Made by a program: the position numbers and the translations under genes. Below the pieces are notes generated by a model. That model saw only the letters and a program-made list of their open reading frames with translations. It made no database searches and was not told where the DNA came from. From NCBI GenBank assembly GCA_050633265.1, contig JBOEGE010000002.1:186001-250000 (forward strand): DNA of 64,000 nt, in the 5' to 3' direction. This stretch comes from JBLHZY01 sp050633265. GTDB lineage: Bacteria > Pseudomonadota > Alphaproteobacteria > Rhodobacterales > Rhodobacteraceae. This document shows positions 50,929 to 59,464 of this stretch, piece after piece. Positions within the stretch are counted from its first letter, which is position 1. The number at the start of each line of letters is the position of its first letter.

Positions 50929-52083
50929 ATGAGTGACGCACCGACGAATACTTGGACGAAAATCATACTATGGTCAGCTGTGGCGGGCGTGGTTGCCTTG
51001 CTCGGGCTGCTATACTTGGCCGAATATTCCTTTGGGCCAGCCATTTTGCTTTCAGTGCTTGTTGCCTTTCTTGTTGGCATCTTGCTTTGGATCGGCTGGT
51101 ATCCCGCCGATAAAGAGCAGGGCGCGGTTGAGACCCAAAGCGCGATCCCAACCACCAGCAGCACAAGCGCTGCGGCAAACACATCCGCTGCGGCCTCCAA
51201 TAGCGCCGCCGCCAGCACATCAACCGCCGCAGCCAATACGCCTGCCGCAGTTGCCGCCAATCCAACCGGCCTGAAACCTTCCAAAGAGCTGCCCGGCCAA
51301 GCCGAATTGGCAGAGCGCAAGGGCGAGTGGAAATATGAGGGCGACGCTGCCAAGCCAGCGGCCAAAGCCACAACAGCCAAAGCCACAACGGCCAAAAAAG
51401 CGCCCGCCAAAAAAGCACCTGCCAAGAAAGCAGTGGCGCCAAAAGCAGCGGCCAAAGCGACCAAACCAGCGGCGGCCAAGAAACCTGCGGCCAAAGCGAC
51501 AGCCAGCAAAACGGCGGCAAAATCGGCCAGCAAAACCGCAACAACGGCAAAAGCAGCGGCCAAAAAGCCAGCCGCGGCAAAAACCACTGCTGCGAAACCT
51601 GCGGCCAAGTCTACAGCGGCCAAGCCTACAGCGGCCAAGAAAACGGCGGCCAAGAAAACGGCGGCGAAACCTGCCAGCAAAACCGCAACAAAAACAACAG
51701 CCAAAGCCGCCGCAAAGCCAGCCGCAAAAACGGCCAAACCTGCTGCAAAGGCCGCAAAACCTGCTGCAAAAACGGCCAAACCCGTGGCCAAAGACGGCAA
51801 GCCAGAGCTGCTCAAGAAAGCCCGCGCAGGCGGCCCGGACAATCTCAAGCAGATCAAAGGCGTTGGCCCCAAGCTGGAAACCATCCTTCACGGCATGGGC
51901 ATCTATCACTTCGATCAAATCGCCGCTTGGCGCAAAGCCGAAGTCACCTGGGTTGATGAGGCGCTGACTGGCGTAAACAAAGGCCGCGTGAGCCGCGATG
52001 ATTGGGTGCCTCAGGCCAAAATCCTCGCCAAAGGCGGCGAAACCGAATTCTCCAAACGTGTCAAAAAAGGCAGCGTTTACTAA
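50929..52083 (+). CDS. Membrane-anchored protein with Lys/Ala-rich linker and C-terminal HhH domain
   Basis: In this 384-residue protein two membrane helices (about 11-30 and 36-57) are followed by an Ala/Ser/Thr-rich stretch, a long Lys/Ala/Pro linker (about 140-295, with AAKKPAAAKTTAAKPAAK-like units) and a helix-hairpin-helix domain at 304-379 (DNLKQIKGVGPKLETILHG onward). By hand alignment 54 of 75 residues match the NuoE C-terminus. The linker resembles histone-H1-like tails, so nucleic-acid or acidic-lipid contact is conceivable. It is 37 bp after nuoE with GGGGA as ribosome site. Function unknown. Confidence 0.8.
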   Translation: MSDAPTNTWTKIILWSAVAGVVALLGLLYLAEYSFGPAILLSVLVAFLVGILLWIGWYPADKEQGAVETQSAIPTTSSTSAAANTSAAASNSAAASTSTAAANTPAAVAANPTGLKPSKELPGQAELAERKGEWKYEGDAAKPAAKATTAKATTAKKAPAKKAPAKKAVAPKAAAKATKPAAAKKPAAKATASKTAAKSASKTATTAKAAAKKPAAAKTTAAKPAAKSTAAKPTAAKKTAAKKTAAKPASKTATKTTAKAAAKPAAKTAKPAAKAAKPAAKTAKPVAKDGKPELLKKARAGGPDNLKQIKGVGPKLETILHGMGIYHFDQIAAWRKAEVTWVDEALTGVNKGRVSRDDWVPQAKILAKGGETEFSKRVKKGSVY

Positions 52084-52106
52084 GAGCGAGCGACTAAGGA
52101 CGTAAC

Positions 52107-52325
52107 ATGACCCCAAGCGAGAACAGCAAACAAGCACGCAAGGCGCGGATGGTTTCCATCGTGATCGCGGGTGCCATGCTGATCTGGCTCGGGGTGCAAT
52201 TCGCGGGAAAGCGGATGGGGCTAGACGGATCGTTTGCCCTGCTCGTCGATTTCGCAGCACTGGCGGCCTTCGCTTGGTCGTTTGTGGTGATTTATCAGAT
52301 CTGGCGCGCGCGCCAGGGCAGCTAA
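52107..52325 (+). CDS. DUF5337-like small membrane protein
   Basis: This 72-residue protein has a basic N-terminus (SKQARKARMVS) and two membrane helices (about 15-32 and 42-64), ending in RARQGS. I believe it belongs to DUF5337, which is found in Rhodobacteraceae nuo loci. It lies 23 bp after the HhH membrane gene and 10 bp before nuoF. Its role in complex I is not known. Confidence 0.7.
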   Translation: MTPSENSKQARKARMVSIVIAGAMLIWLGVQFAGKRMGLDGSFALLVDFAALAAFAWSFVVIYQIWRARQGS

Positions 52326-52335
52326 GGAAGCAGAT

Positions 52336-53631
52336 ATGCTGAAGGATCAGGACCGGATCTTTACCAACCTTTACGGGATGCACGACCGTAGCCTCAAAGG
52401 CGCGCAATCGCGTGGCCATTGGGATGGCACGGCCGGTATCATCAAGAAGGGCCGCGACTGGATCATCGATCAGATGAAAGCCTCCGGTCTGCGCGGTCGT
52501 GGCGGCGCGGGCTTCCCGACTGGCCTGAAATGGTCGTTCATGCCCAAGGAAGGCGATGGCCGCCCCAGCTATCTGGTGGTGAATGCCGATGAATCCGAGC
52601 CGGGCACATGTAAAGACCGCGAGATCATGCGCCATGATCCGCACACGCTGATCGAGGGCTGCTTGATTGCCAGTTTCGCGATGAATGCAAACGCCTGCTA
52701 TATCTATATCCGCGGCGAATACATCCGCGAAAAAGAAGCGCTGCAAACGGCGATTGATGAAGCCTATGCCGCGGGCCTCGTGGGCAAAAACGCCTGCAAA
52801 TCCGGCTGGGATTTCGATATCTACCTGCACCACGGCGCGGGCGCTTATATCTGCGGCGAAGAAACCGCTTTGCTCGAAAGCCTCGAGGGCAAAAAGGGCA
52901 TGCCGCGCATGAAGCCGCCATTCCCCGCAGGCGCGGGCCTTTATGGCTGCCCAACAACCGTTAACAACGTCGAATCCATCGCCGTTGTGCCAACCATCCT
53001 GCGCCGTGGACCGGAATGGTTTTCCGGCTTTGGCCGCCCCAACAATGCGGGCACCAAGCTGTTTGGTATCTCGGGCCATGTGAACAACCCCTGCGTTGTT
53101 GAAGAAGAAATGTCGATCCCGTTTCGCGAGCTGATTGATCGCCACTGTGGCGGCATTCGCGGCGGCTGGGACAATCTCAAAGCGATCATTCCGGGCGGCT
53201 CTTCGGTTCCGCTTTTGCCCGCCGATATCGCCAAGGATGCGATCATGGATTTCGATTGGCTGCGTGAGCAGCGCTCGGGCCTTGGCACAGCAGCGGTGAT
53301 CGTGATGGATCAAGACACAGACGTGATCAAAGCGATCTGGCGCCTGTCCAAATTCTACAAACACGAAAGCTGCGGCCAGTGTACGCCTTGCCGCGAAGGC
53401 ACGGGCTGGATGATGCGCGTGATGGATCGCCTTGTGCACGGGCAAGCGGAAGTCGAAGAAATCGACATGTTGCTCGATGTGACCAAACAGGTCGAGGGCC
53501 ATACGATCTGCGCGCTTGGCGATGCGGCCGCTTGGCCGATCCAAGGCTTGGTCCGCCACTTCCGCAATGAAATTGAGGATCGCATCAAAGCGCAAAAATC
53601 GGGCCGTATGGGCGCGATGGCGGCGGAGTAG
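52336..53631 (+). CDS. nuoF: NADH-quinone oxidoreductase subunit F
   Basis: The 431-residue NADH-oxidising subunit has the Gly-rich NADH/FMN site GLRGRGGAGFPTGLKWSFM, NADESEPGTCKDREIM, ICGEETALLESLEG and the [4Fe-4S] motif SCGQCTPCREGTGW with a further distal Cys in HTICALGDAAAWP. It passes electrons from NADH through FMN to the Fe-S chain. A 10-bp spacer separates it from the preceding small gene. Confidence 0.98.
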   Translation: MLKDQDRIFTNLYGMHDRSLKGAQSRGHWDGTAGIIKKGRDWIIDQMKASGLRGRGGAGFPTGLKWSFMPKEGDGRPSYLVVNADESEPGTCKDREIMRHDPHTLIEGCLIASFAMNANACYIYIRGEYIREKEALQTAIDEAYAAGLVGKNACKSGWDFDIYLHHGAGAYICGEETALLESLEGKKGMPRMKPPFPAGAGLYGCPTTVNNVESIAVVPTILRRGPEWFSGFGRPNNAGTKLFGISGHVNNPCVVEEEMSIPFRELIDRHCGGIRGGWDNLKAIIPGGSSVPLLPADIAKDAIMDFDWLREQRSGLGTAAVIVMDQDTDVIKAIWRLSKFYKHESCGQCTPCREGTGWMMRVMDRLVHGQAEVEEIDMLLDVTKQVEGHTICALGDAAAWPIQGLVRHFRNEIEDRIKAQKSGRMGAMAAE

Positions 53632-53642
53632 GGAGGCTATTC

Positions 53643-53858
53643 ATGTTGAATAACATCGGCCTGCCTGGGATTCTAATGATCCAGATCGTGATCCTGATCG
53701 CGGCTGTTTTCCCGGTGATCTGCTTTTGGAAGATCTTCAAAAAGGCGGATTTTTCGGGCTATTGGGGCCTGTTTGCCATGCTGGCGGTCGGGGCGATTGA
53801 TTTGCGCGCTGTGCTTGCCTTTGCCAAATGGCCCGTCAATCAAGAGGTGTCTGAATAG
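53643..53858 (+). CDS. Small membrane protein of the nuo operon (71 aa)
   Basis: This 71-residue protein has two hydrophobic helices (about 8-28 and 40-58) with a basic turn (KIFKKADF). The ATG at 53643 has GGGAGG upstream, and its stop overlaps the GTG start of the next gene by one base. I do not recognise the family. Confidence 0.7.
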   Translation: MLNNIGLPGILMIQIVILIAAVFPVICFWKIFKKADFSGYWGLFAMLAVGAIDLRAVLAFAKWPVNQEVSE

Positions 53859-54352
53859 TGCATCCCGCCGGCCATCATATCGCTGAACTCAACGTTGCGC
53901 GCTTGCTCGCGCCAACGGATGATCCGCGCGTGGCCGAATTCATGGGTGCGCTTGATCGGATCAATGGCATGGGCAAACGCATGCCGGGCTTTATCTGGAT
54001 GATGGAGGGCTCGGGCGAACCGGGCACGGGCAATACCGAAGCCGCGATTGGGGGCGATCCGCAATTCATCCCAAATCTGACCGTTTGGCGCGATGCGCCG
54101 AGCCTTGAGACATTTGTTTTCGATACGGTACATGCAAAGTTTTTTGAGCGCCGGGCGGAATGGTTTGAAGTTCTGGGCGATATGCATCTGGTGATGTGGT
54201 GGGTGCCCGAGGGCCATCAGCCAACATTGGATGAGGCGCTGAACCGCCTTGAGATGTTGCGCCAAAACGGCCCCTCAGAGGCGGCCTTTGGCTGGGATTA
54301 TTTACGCGATGCCGGGCTGCTTGGCCTGCGCATGCAGGCTGCGGCGCAGTAG
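53858..54352 (+). CDS. DUF3291 family protein
   Basis: The 164-residue protein has the DUF3291 layout, a dimeric alpha/beta-barrel-like fold: an N-terminal HHIAELNVARLLAPTDDPRV, then MPGFIWMMEGSG, NLTVWRDAPSLETFVFDTVH, FFERRAEWFEVL and the conserved MVMWWVPEGH-type end (HLVMWWVPEGHQPT). It may bind or process a small molecule. The start is a GTG at 53858 overlapping the preceding stop. Confidence 0.8.
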   Translation: MHPAGHHIAELNVARLLAPTDDPRVAEFMGALDRINGMGKRMPGFIWMMEGSGEPGTGNTEAAIGGDPQFIPNLTVWRDAPSLETFVFDTVHAKFFERRAEWFEVLGDMHLVMWWVPEGHQPTLDEALNRLEMLRQNGPSEAAFGWDYLRDAGLLGLRMQAAAQ

Positions 54353-54364
54353 GGGGCTTTGAGG

Positions 54365-54553
54365 ATGGATCACGCTCATACAGCCGCGCCAAAACAGGCA
54401 TTTGCCGGGGCTTTCATCCCGGCCGCGGGCCATGCTAAGGCCTGCAAGACATTTGGGGACAGCACCAATTCATTGGCGCAGCGCAGCCCTTGCTCAGACA
54501 CGGAAAACCGTGCGGGCAGAGCTGCAATGCACCAGATCGAAAGGATCGAATGA
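54365..54553 (+). CDS. Possible 62-residue ORF before the DUF5333 genes
   Basis: An ATG at 54365 with GAGG upstream opens 62 codons ending at 54553, touching the alternative start of the next gene. The translation (MDHAHTAAPKQAFAGAF and onward) has no recognisable motif and mixed codon use. Coding status is doubtful; the space may simply be leader for the next gene. Confidence 0.25.
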   Translation: MDHAHTAAPKQAFAGAFIPAAGHAKACKTFGDSTNSLAQRSPCSDTENRAGRAAMHQIERIE

Positions 54554-54597
54554 TGTTGTCGAATATCTTCACCAATACCCAGAAGGGTAAAAGCACT

Positions 54598-55005
54598 ATG
54601 GCGTTGAAATCTCTTGGCTTTGCATGTGTGTTGGCGCTCGGGGCCACGGGCTCTGCGCTGGCGCTGCCGCCGCTTGGTTCGGATCAACATGTGCATGATC
54701 AATTGCTCGCCGGTTTCATCGGGGATGAGATTGATCGCAGCTGTGGCTCGATCACAGCGCGCAAGCTTCTGGCGCTGCGCAAACTTTATGAATTGCGCGA
54801 TTATGCGCTGGCAAAAGGCTATAGCCGCGCGCAGGTCAAAGCCTTTGTCGAGGATCCGCAGGAAAAGGCCAAAATGAAGGCCGAAGCCTCGCAATATCTG
54901 ATTGCTGCGGGCGCCACACCGGGCGAGCCAAAAACCTATTGCGCCGTGGGCTATGCTGAGATTTCAGCCAAAAGCCTGACCGGCCAATTGCTGCGCAAGA
55001 ATTAA
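54598..55005 (+). CDS. DUF5333-like exported protein, first copy
   Basis: From the ATG at 54598 the protein has 135 residues. A signal peptide (LGFACVLALGATGSALA) is followed by a helical domain with CGSITARKLLALRKLY, KGYSRAQVKAFVEDPQEKAK and a late Cys in TYCAVGYAEISAKS. It resembles DUF5333, a Rhodobacterales family found in nuo loci. An ATG at 54553 with AAGGA 7 nt upstream is an alternative giving a longer n-region. It is paralogous to the next gene, which follows after 10 bp. Confidence 0.72.
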   Translation: MALKSLGFACVLALGATGSALALPPLGSDQHVHDQLLAGFIGDEIDRSCGSITARKLLALRKLYELRDYALAKGYSRAQVKAFVEDPQEKAKMKAEASQYLIAAGATPGEPKTYCAVGYAEISAKSLTGQLLRKN

Positions 55006-55015
55006 GGGGAAACAG

Positions 55016-55432
55016 ATGAGACATCTATCCAGCATCGCGCTTCAAACCCTTGCCATCACAGCATTTCTTGCGGCCCCCTTGGCTGCAAGCGCCGCCTCGA
55101 TCCGCGAGGATGCCAAGCTTCAGGAAATTCTCGTCAGCACTTTTGTTGTCGAGCAGACGCGCGCCAATTGTTCGGACGTTGATATCCGAATGAATCGCAC
55201 CCAGAAGAAAATCCTTGAGATGGCCGAACACACGGCTGAAATGGGCTATTCCCAAGCCGAAATTCAGGCCGAAGTTGCCAGCGAAGAGGGCCAAGCGCGC
55301 CTTTCCGCCGCGGCCACCGACTATATGACATCGCGCGGTGCAGATATGGCAGACAAAGCCAGCATCTGCGCCTTTGCGCAATCCGAGATCAAAGCCCGCA
55401 CCGAGGTGGGCAAGCTATTGAAAAGCAGGTGA
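55016..55432 (+). CDS. DUF5333-like exported protein, second copy
   Basis: This 138-residue protein has a signal peptide (AITAFLAAPLAASAAS). The domain aligns with the preceding protein: an N-terminal Cys (RANCSDVDIRMNRTQ), the shared MGYSQAEIQAEVASEEGQA, a second Cys (ICAFAQSEIKART) and the end EVGKLLKSR against LTGQLLRKN. The two conserved Cys could form a disulfide in the periplasm. It ends 4 bp before nuoG. Confidence 0.75.
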   Translation: MRHLSSIALQTLAITAFLAAPLAASAASIREDAKLQEILVSTFVVEQTRANCSDVDIRMNRTQKKILEMAEHTAEMGYSQAEIQAEVASEEGQARLSAAATDYMTSRGADMADKASICAFAQSEIKARTEVGKLLKSR

Positions 55433-55436
55433 GCGA

Positions 55437-57455
55437 ATGGCTGAGCTACGCAAAATCATCATTGATAACAAAGAGGTCGAAGTCGACCCGGCAATGACCC
55501 TTATCCAGGCTTGCGAGCAGGCTGGTGTTGAGGTTCCGCGTTTTTGTTATCACGAGCGTTTGACCATCGCGGGCAATTGCCGGATGTGTTTGGTTGAGGT
55601 CGTTGGCGGCCCGCCCAAGCCAACCGCCTCTTGCGCGATGCAGGTCAAAGATTTGCGCCCCGGCCCCGAAGGCCAGCCCCCCGTTGTGAAGACCAACTCA
55701 CCCATGGTGAAAAAAGCGCGCGAAGGCGTGATGGAATTCCTGCTGATCAATCACCCGCTTGATTGCCCGATTTGCGACCAAGGCGGCGAATGCGATCTTC
55801 AGGATCAGGCCATGGCTTATGGCGTTGATTTCTCCCGCTACCGCGAACCAAAGCGCGCCACGGATGATCTCGATCTCGGCCCATTGGTCGAGACCCATAT
55901 GACCCGCTGCATTTCCTGCACGCGCTGTGTGCGTTTCACCTCCGAAGTCGCGGGATTGACCCAGATGGGCCAAACTGGCCGCGGCGAAGATGCCGAGATC
56001 ACCTCTTATTTGGGCGAGACCCTGAATTCCAACATGCAGGGCAATATCATTGATCTTTGCCCCGTTGGTGCTTTGGTTTCAAAGCCTTACGCCTTTACTG
56101 CCCGCCCTTGGGAGCTGAGCAAAACCGAAACCATCGATGTGATGGATGCGCTTGGCTCTTCTATTCGGGTTGATACGAAAGGGCGCGAAGTGATGCGCAT
56201 CCTGCCGCGCAACCATGATGGCGTGAACGAGGAATGGATCTCCGACAAAACCCGTTTCGTCTGGGACGGTTTGCGCCGCCAACGGCTCGACACACCTTAT
56301 ATCCGCGAAAATGGCACGCTGCGCAAAGCCAGCTGGCCCGAAGCGCTTGAAGCCGCCGCCGCCGCGATGAAGGGCAAGAAAGTTGCCGCACTTGTTGGCG
56401 ATCTGGCCCCAGTTGAAGCCGCATATGCGCTTAAAGGCATCGTTGATGGCCTTGAGGGCAAGATCGAGTGCCGCACAGATGGCGCGAAACTGCCCATCGG
56501 CAATCGCTCGGCCTATGTTGGCACCGCCGCCGTTGAGGAAGTGGATAACGCCAAATATCTGATGGTTATCGGCGCCAATCCGCGCGATGAAGCGCCTGTA
56601 TTCAACGCCCGCCTGCGCAAAGCCTGGACCAAAGGCGCAAATATCGCGCTGATCGGCGAACCCGTTGATTTGAGCTATGAATATGTGAACATGGGCGCAG
56701 ATCGCGACGCGCTTGTGAGCCTTGCGGATCACGCGTTCACGGATATTCTTGTGCAACCCTCTGTGATGATTATCGGCCAAGGCGCTTTGTCCGAGGCCGA
56801 TGGCGAGGCCGTTTTGAGCCAAGCGATGAAGGCGGCTGAGCGCTCGAAAAGCAAATTCCTCGTGCTGCACACGGCCGCAAGCCGGGTTGGCGCGATGGAT
56901 ATTGGCGCGGCCACCGAGGGCGGGCTTGAAGCCGCGCTTGAAGGCGCAGAAGTCGTTTATAATCTGGGCGCGGATGAGGTTGAGATCGATGCTGGCGCAT
57001 TCGTCATCTATCAAGGCAGCCACGGCGATCGCGGCGCACATCGCGCCGATATCATCCTGCCCGGTGCCGCCTACACAGAAGAAAGCGGAATTTTCGTCAA
57101 TACCGAAGGCCGCCCGCAAATGGCAGAGCGCGCGGGCTTTGCGCCGGGCGAGGCCAAGGAAAACTGGGCCATCCTGCGCGCGCTTTCGGCCGAGCTGGGG
57201 GCCACATTACCCTATGACAGTATCACCCAATTGCGCGCCGCTTTGATCGCTGATGTGCCCCATATGGGCGCGATTGATGAGGTGCCGGTGAATGAATGGA
57301 TGCCGATTAAGCCCAAAAAACCGGGCAAAGCCGATTTCCGCAACGCGATCAAAGATCACTACCTAACCAACCCGATCGCGCGCGCCTCCCAGTTGATGGG
57401 CGAATTGGCCGCAAATGCCAAAGCGCGCAGCACCGATAAGATGGCGGCTGAGTAA
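55437..57455 (+). CDS. nuoG: NADH-quinone oxidoreductase subunit G
   Basis: The 672-residue protein has an N-terminal [2Fe-2S] domain (VPRFCYHERLTIAGNCRMC), the His/Cys cluster site HPLDCPICDQGGECDLQDQA, a [4Fe-4S] motif MTRCISCTRCVRFTSEVAG and a molybdopterin-oxidoreductase-like C-terminal domain without cofactor motifs. The length fits the mitochondrial/alphaproteobacterial type, shorter than the E. coli subunit. Its stop overlaps the lipoprotein start (TAATG). Confidence 0.97.
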   Translation: MAELRKIIIDNKEVEVDPAMTLIQACEQAGVEVPRFCYHERLTIAGNCRMCLVEVVGGPPKPTASCAMQVKDLRPGPEGQPPVVKTNSPMVKKAREGVMEFLLINHPLDCPICDQGGECDLQDQAMAYGVDFSRYREPKRATDDLDLGPLVETHMTRCISCTRCVRFTSEVAGLTQMGQTGRGEDAEITSYLGETLNSNMQGNIIDLCPVGALVSKPYAFTARPWELSKTETIDVMDALGSSIRVDTKGREVMRILPRNHDGVNEEWISDKTRFVWDGLRRQRLDTPYIRENGTLRKASWPEALEAAAAAMKGKKVAALVGDLAPVEAAYALKGIVDGLEGKIECRTDGAKLPIGNRSAYVGTAAVEEVDNAKYLMVIGANPRDEAPVFNARLRKAWTKGANIALIGEPVDLSYEYVNMGADRDALVSLADHAFTDILVQPSVMIIGQGALSEADGEAVLSQAMKAAERSKSKFLVLHTAASRVGAMDIGAATEGGLEAALEGAEVVYNLGADEVEIDAGAFVIYQGSHGDRGAHRADIILPGAAYTEESGIFVNTEGRPQMAERAGFAPGEAKENWAILRALSAELGATLPYDSITQLRAALIADVPHMGAIDEVPVNEWMPIKPKKPGKADFRNAIKDHYLTNPIARASQLMGELAANAKARSTDKMAAE

Positions 57456-57862
57456 TGATCCGCGCCGCGTCATATCCCGCTTTGATGCTCGCCCTCGGGG
57501 CCGGGCTGATGGGCTGTGACACTGCGCAACAAGAGGTGACGCAGGCGGAATTCTCGCCTGTTTACAATGGCATAGAGACCCAACTGCTTGACGGGGATCT
57601 TGTTAACTTTCGTGTCGCAATGCGCGGCGCAAGAACCAACGAGGACGTTGCCCGCTATGGGGAATGTGCCGCCGCACAATATGCGCTGATCCGAGGCTAT
57701 GGATTTGCGCGCCATGTGCGGACAAATGTTGCCCAAAAGGGTGGCGTTTGGCGCGGAGATGCTGTTTACACCATCTCGTCAGCTCTGCCGCGCGGCATTC
57801 GCACAATTGACGCTGAAGTCACTGTGCAATCCTGCGTTGCAGACAACATACCGACGGTCTGA
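57455..57862 (+). CDS. Small lipoprotein of the nuo operon
   Basis: This 135-residue protein begins MIRAASYPALMLALGAGLMG with Cys21 as the lipidation site (LMGC). The mature part contains GECAAAQYALIRGYGFARHV, a segment that could be conserved, and a second and third Cys (GECAA, VQSCVAD). It starts one base inside the nuoG stop and ends 14 bp before nuoH. No family assignment; possibly a periplasmic accessory factor. Confidence 0.72.
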   Translation: MIRAASYPALMLALGAGLMGCDTAQQEVTQAEFSPVYNGIETQLLDGDLVNFRVAMRGARTNEDVARYGECAAAQYALIRGYGFARHVRTNVAQKGGVWRGDAVYTISSALPRGIRTIDAEVTVQSCVADNIPTV

Positions 57863-57876
57863 GGGCATGAGGCAAA

Positions 57877-58917
57877 ATGGCTGATTTTTTTACGAATACG
57901 AACCTAGGCATTCTGCTGCTGATCCTTGGTCAGTGCTTGCTTATCGTGGTCCCGCTTTTGGTGGCACTGGCCTTTCTGCTTTATGCGGATCGCAAGATTT
58001 GGGCGGCGGTGCAGATGCGCCGTGGGCCAAACGTTGTGGGCCTGTTTGGCTTGATGCAGAGCTTTGCGGATTTCCTGAAATACATCACAAAAGAAGTGGT
58101 GGTGCCTGCGGGCGCGGATAAATTCGTCTTCTTCCTCGCGCCGATGGCAAGCTTCGTTTTGGCCATGCTCGCTTGGGCGGTGATCCCGTTCAACGAGGGC
58201 TGGGTTTTGGCCGATATCAATGTCGCGATCCTGTTTGTTTTCGCGGTCTCCTCGCTCGAGGTATACGGCGTGATCATGGGCGGGTGGGCGTCGAACTCCA
58301 AATACCCGTTCCTTGGCTCGCTGCGATCCGCCGCGCAGATGATCTCTTATGAGGTCTCGCTCGGCTTGATCATCGTGGGTGTGATCATCACGACCGGCTC
58401 GATGAATTTCACCGATATCGTCCATGCTCAGGATGGCAGCTACGGATTGTTCAGCTGGTATTGGCTGCCGCATTTCCCGATGGTTATCCTGTTCTTCATC
58501 TCGGCTTTGGCCGAAACCAACCGCCCGCCATTTGACCTTCCCGAAGCGGAAAGCGAGCTGGTTGCCGGCTATCAGGTTGAGTATTCCTCAACGCCGTTCT
58601 TGCTCTTTATGATCGGTGAATATGTGGCCATCGTGCTGATGTGTGCGCTGATCACGCTGCTGTTCTTTGGCGGCTGGCTGTCGCCCATTCCGGGCATCTC
58701 GGATGGCATTTTGTGGTTTGTTGCCAAGGCTTGTGCGGTGTTCTTTATGTTTGCGATGGTCAAGGCCATCACCCCGCGCTACCGCTACGATCAACTGATG
58801 CGGATTGGCTGGAAAGTCTTCCTGCCGCTCTCGCTGCTCTGGGTTGTGATCGTCGCCTTCTTTGCGCAATTCGGCGCCTTTGGCGGGGCTTATGCTCGCT
58901 GGGCAATTGGGGGCTGA
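57877..58917 (+). CDS. nuoH: NADH-quinone oxidoreductase subunit H
   Basis: The 346-residue membrane subunit has about eight helices and two signatures: DRKIWAAVQMRRGPNVVGLF and SALAETNRPPFDLPEAESEL with VAGYQVEYS. It forms the junction to the peripheral arm and part of the quinone channel. The ATG at 57877 is preceded by GAGG. Confidence 0.98.
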   Translation: MADFFTNTNLGILLLILGQCLLIVVPLLVALAFLLYADRKIWAAVQMRRGPNVVGLFGLMQSFADFLKYITKEVVVPAGADKFVFFLAPMASFVLAMLAWAVIPFNEGWVLADINVAILFVFAVSSLEVYGVIMGGWASNSKYPFLGSLRSAAQMISYEVSLGLIIVGVIITTGSMNFTDIVHAQDGSYGLFSWYWLPHFPMVILFFISALAETNRPPFDLPEAESELVAGYQVEYSSTPFLLFMIGEYVAIVLMCALITLLFFGGWLSPIPGISDGILWFVAKACAVFFMFAMVKAITPRYRYDQLMRIGWKVFLPLSLLWVVIVAFFAQFGAFGGAYARWAIGG

Positions 58918-58920
58918 TTG

Positions 58921-58968
58921 ATGGGCCGCACAGATATGATGGCGCCGAGCGCGCAAGTGAAGGGTTAG
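58921..58968 (+). CDS. Possible 15-residue ORF between nuoH and nuoI
   Basis: ATG at 58921 opens MGRTDMMAPSAQVKG and stops at 58968, 4 bp before the nuoI start. It fills the whole 55-bp nuoH-nuoI gap. There is no clear ribosome site of its own, and chance is a reasonable explanation. Confidence 0.15.
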   Translation: MGRTDMMAPSAQVKG

Positions 58969-58972
58969 AGCG

Positions 58973-59464
58973 ATGGCTATGGATTACACGCGCGCTGCGA
59001 AATACTTCCTTCTGATGGATTTCATCAAAGGGTTTGGCCTTGGGATGCGCTACTTTTTCGCGCCCAAAGCAACGCTGAATTACCCGCATGAAAAGGGGCC
59101 GCTTTCGCCTCGGTTCCGCGGAGAACATGCGCTGCGCCGCTATCCAAATGGCGAAGAACGCTGCATCGCCTGCAAACTTTGCGAAGCGGTCTGCCCCGCC
59201 CAAGCGATCACCATTGACGCAGAGCCGCGCGAAGACGGATCGCGCCGCACAACCCGCTATGACATCGACATGACCAAATGCATCTACTGCGGCTTTTGCC
59301 AAGAGGCCTGCCCGGTCGACGCGATCGTCGAGGGGCCAAACTTCGAATTCGCCACCGAGACGCGCGAAGAGCTGTTCTATGATAAAGAAAAGCTGCTTGA
59401 TAACGGCGCCCGCTGGGAAGCCGAGATTGCCCGCAACCTTGAATTGGATGCGCCCTACCGATGA
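58973..59464 (+). CDS. nuoI: NADH-quinone oxidoreductase subunit I
   Basis: The 163-residue ferredoxin-like subunit has two full [4Fe-4S] motifs: CIACKLCEAVCPAQAI and CIYCGFCQEACPVDAI. The N-terminal amphipathic region and LSPRFRGEHALRRYPNGEER are typical. It relays electrons from NuoG to NuoB. Its stop overlaps the next gene (ATGA at 59461-59464). Confidence 0.98.
   Translation: MAMDYTRAAKYFLLMDFIKGFGLGMRYFFAPKATLNYPHEKGPLSPRFRGEHALRRYPNGEERCIACKLCEAVCPAQAITIDAEPREDGSRRTTRYDIDMTKCIYCGFCQEACPVDAIVEGPNFEFATETREELFYDKEKLLDNGARWEAEIARNLELDAPYR

Noticed and set aside
51220..53595. 791-codon open frame on the minus strand opposite the HhH membrane gene, 72-aa gene and nuoF
   Set aside because: It is antisense to well-supported genes; the first half is an artefact of the Ala/Lys repeat read backwards (Phe/Gly/Cys/Arg-rich) and there is no domain in it.
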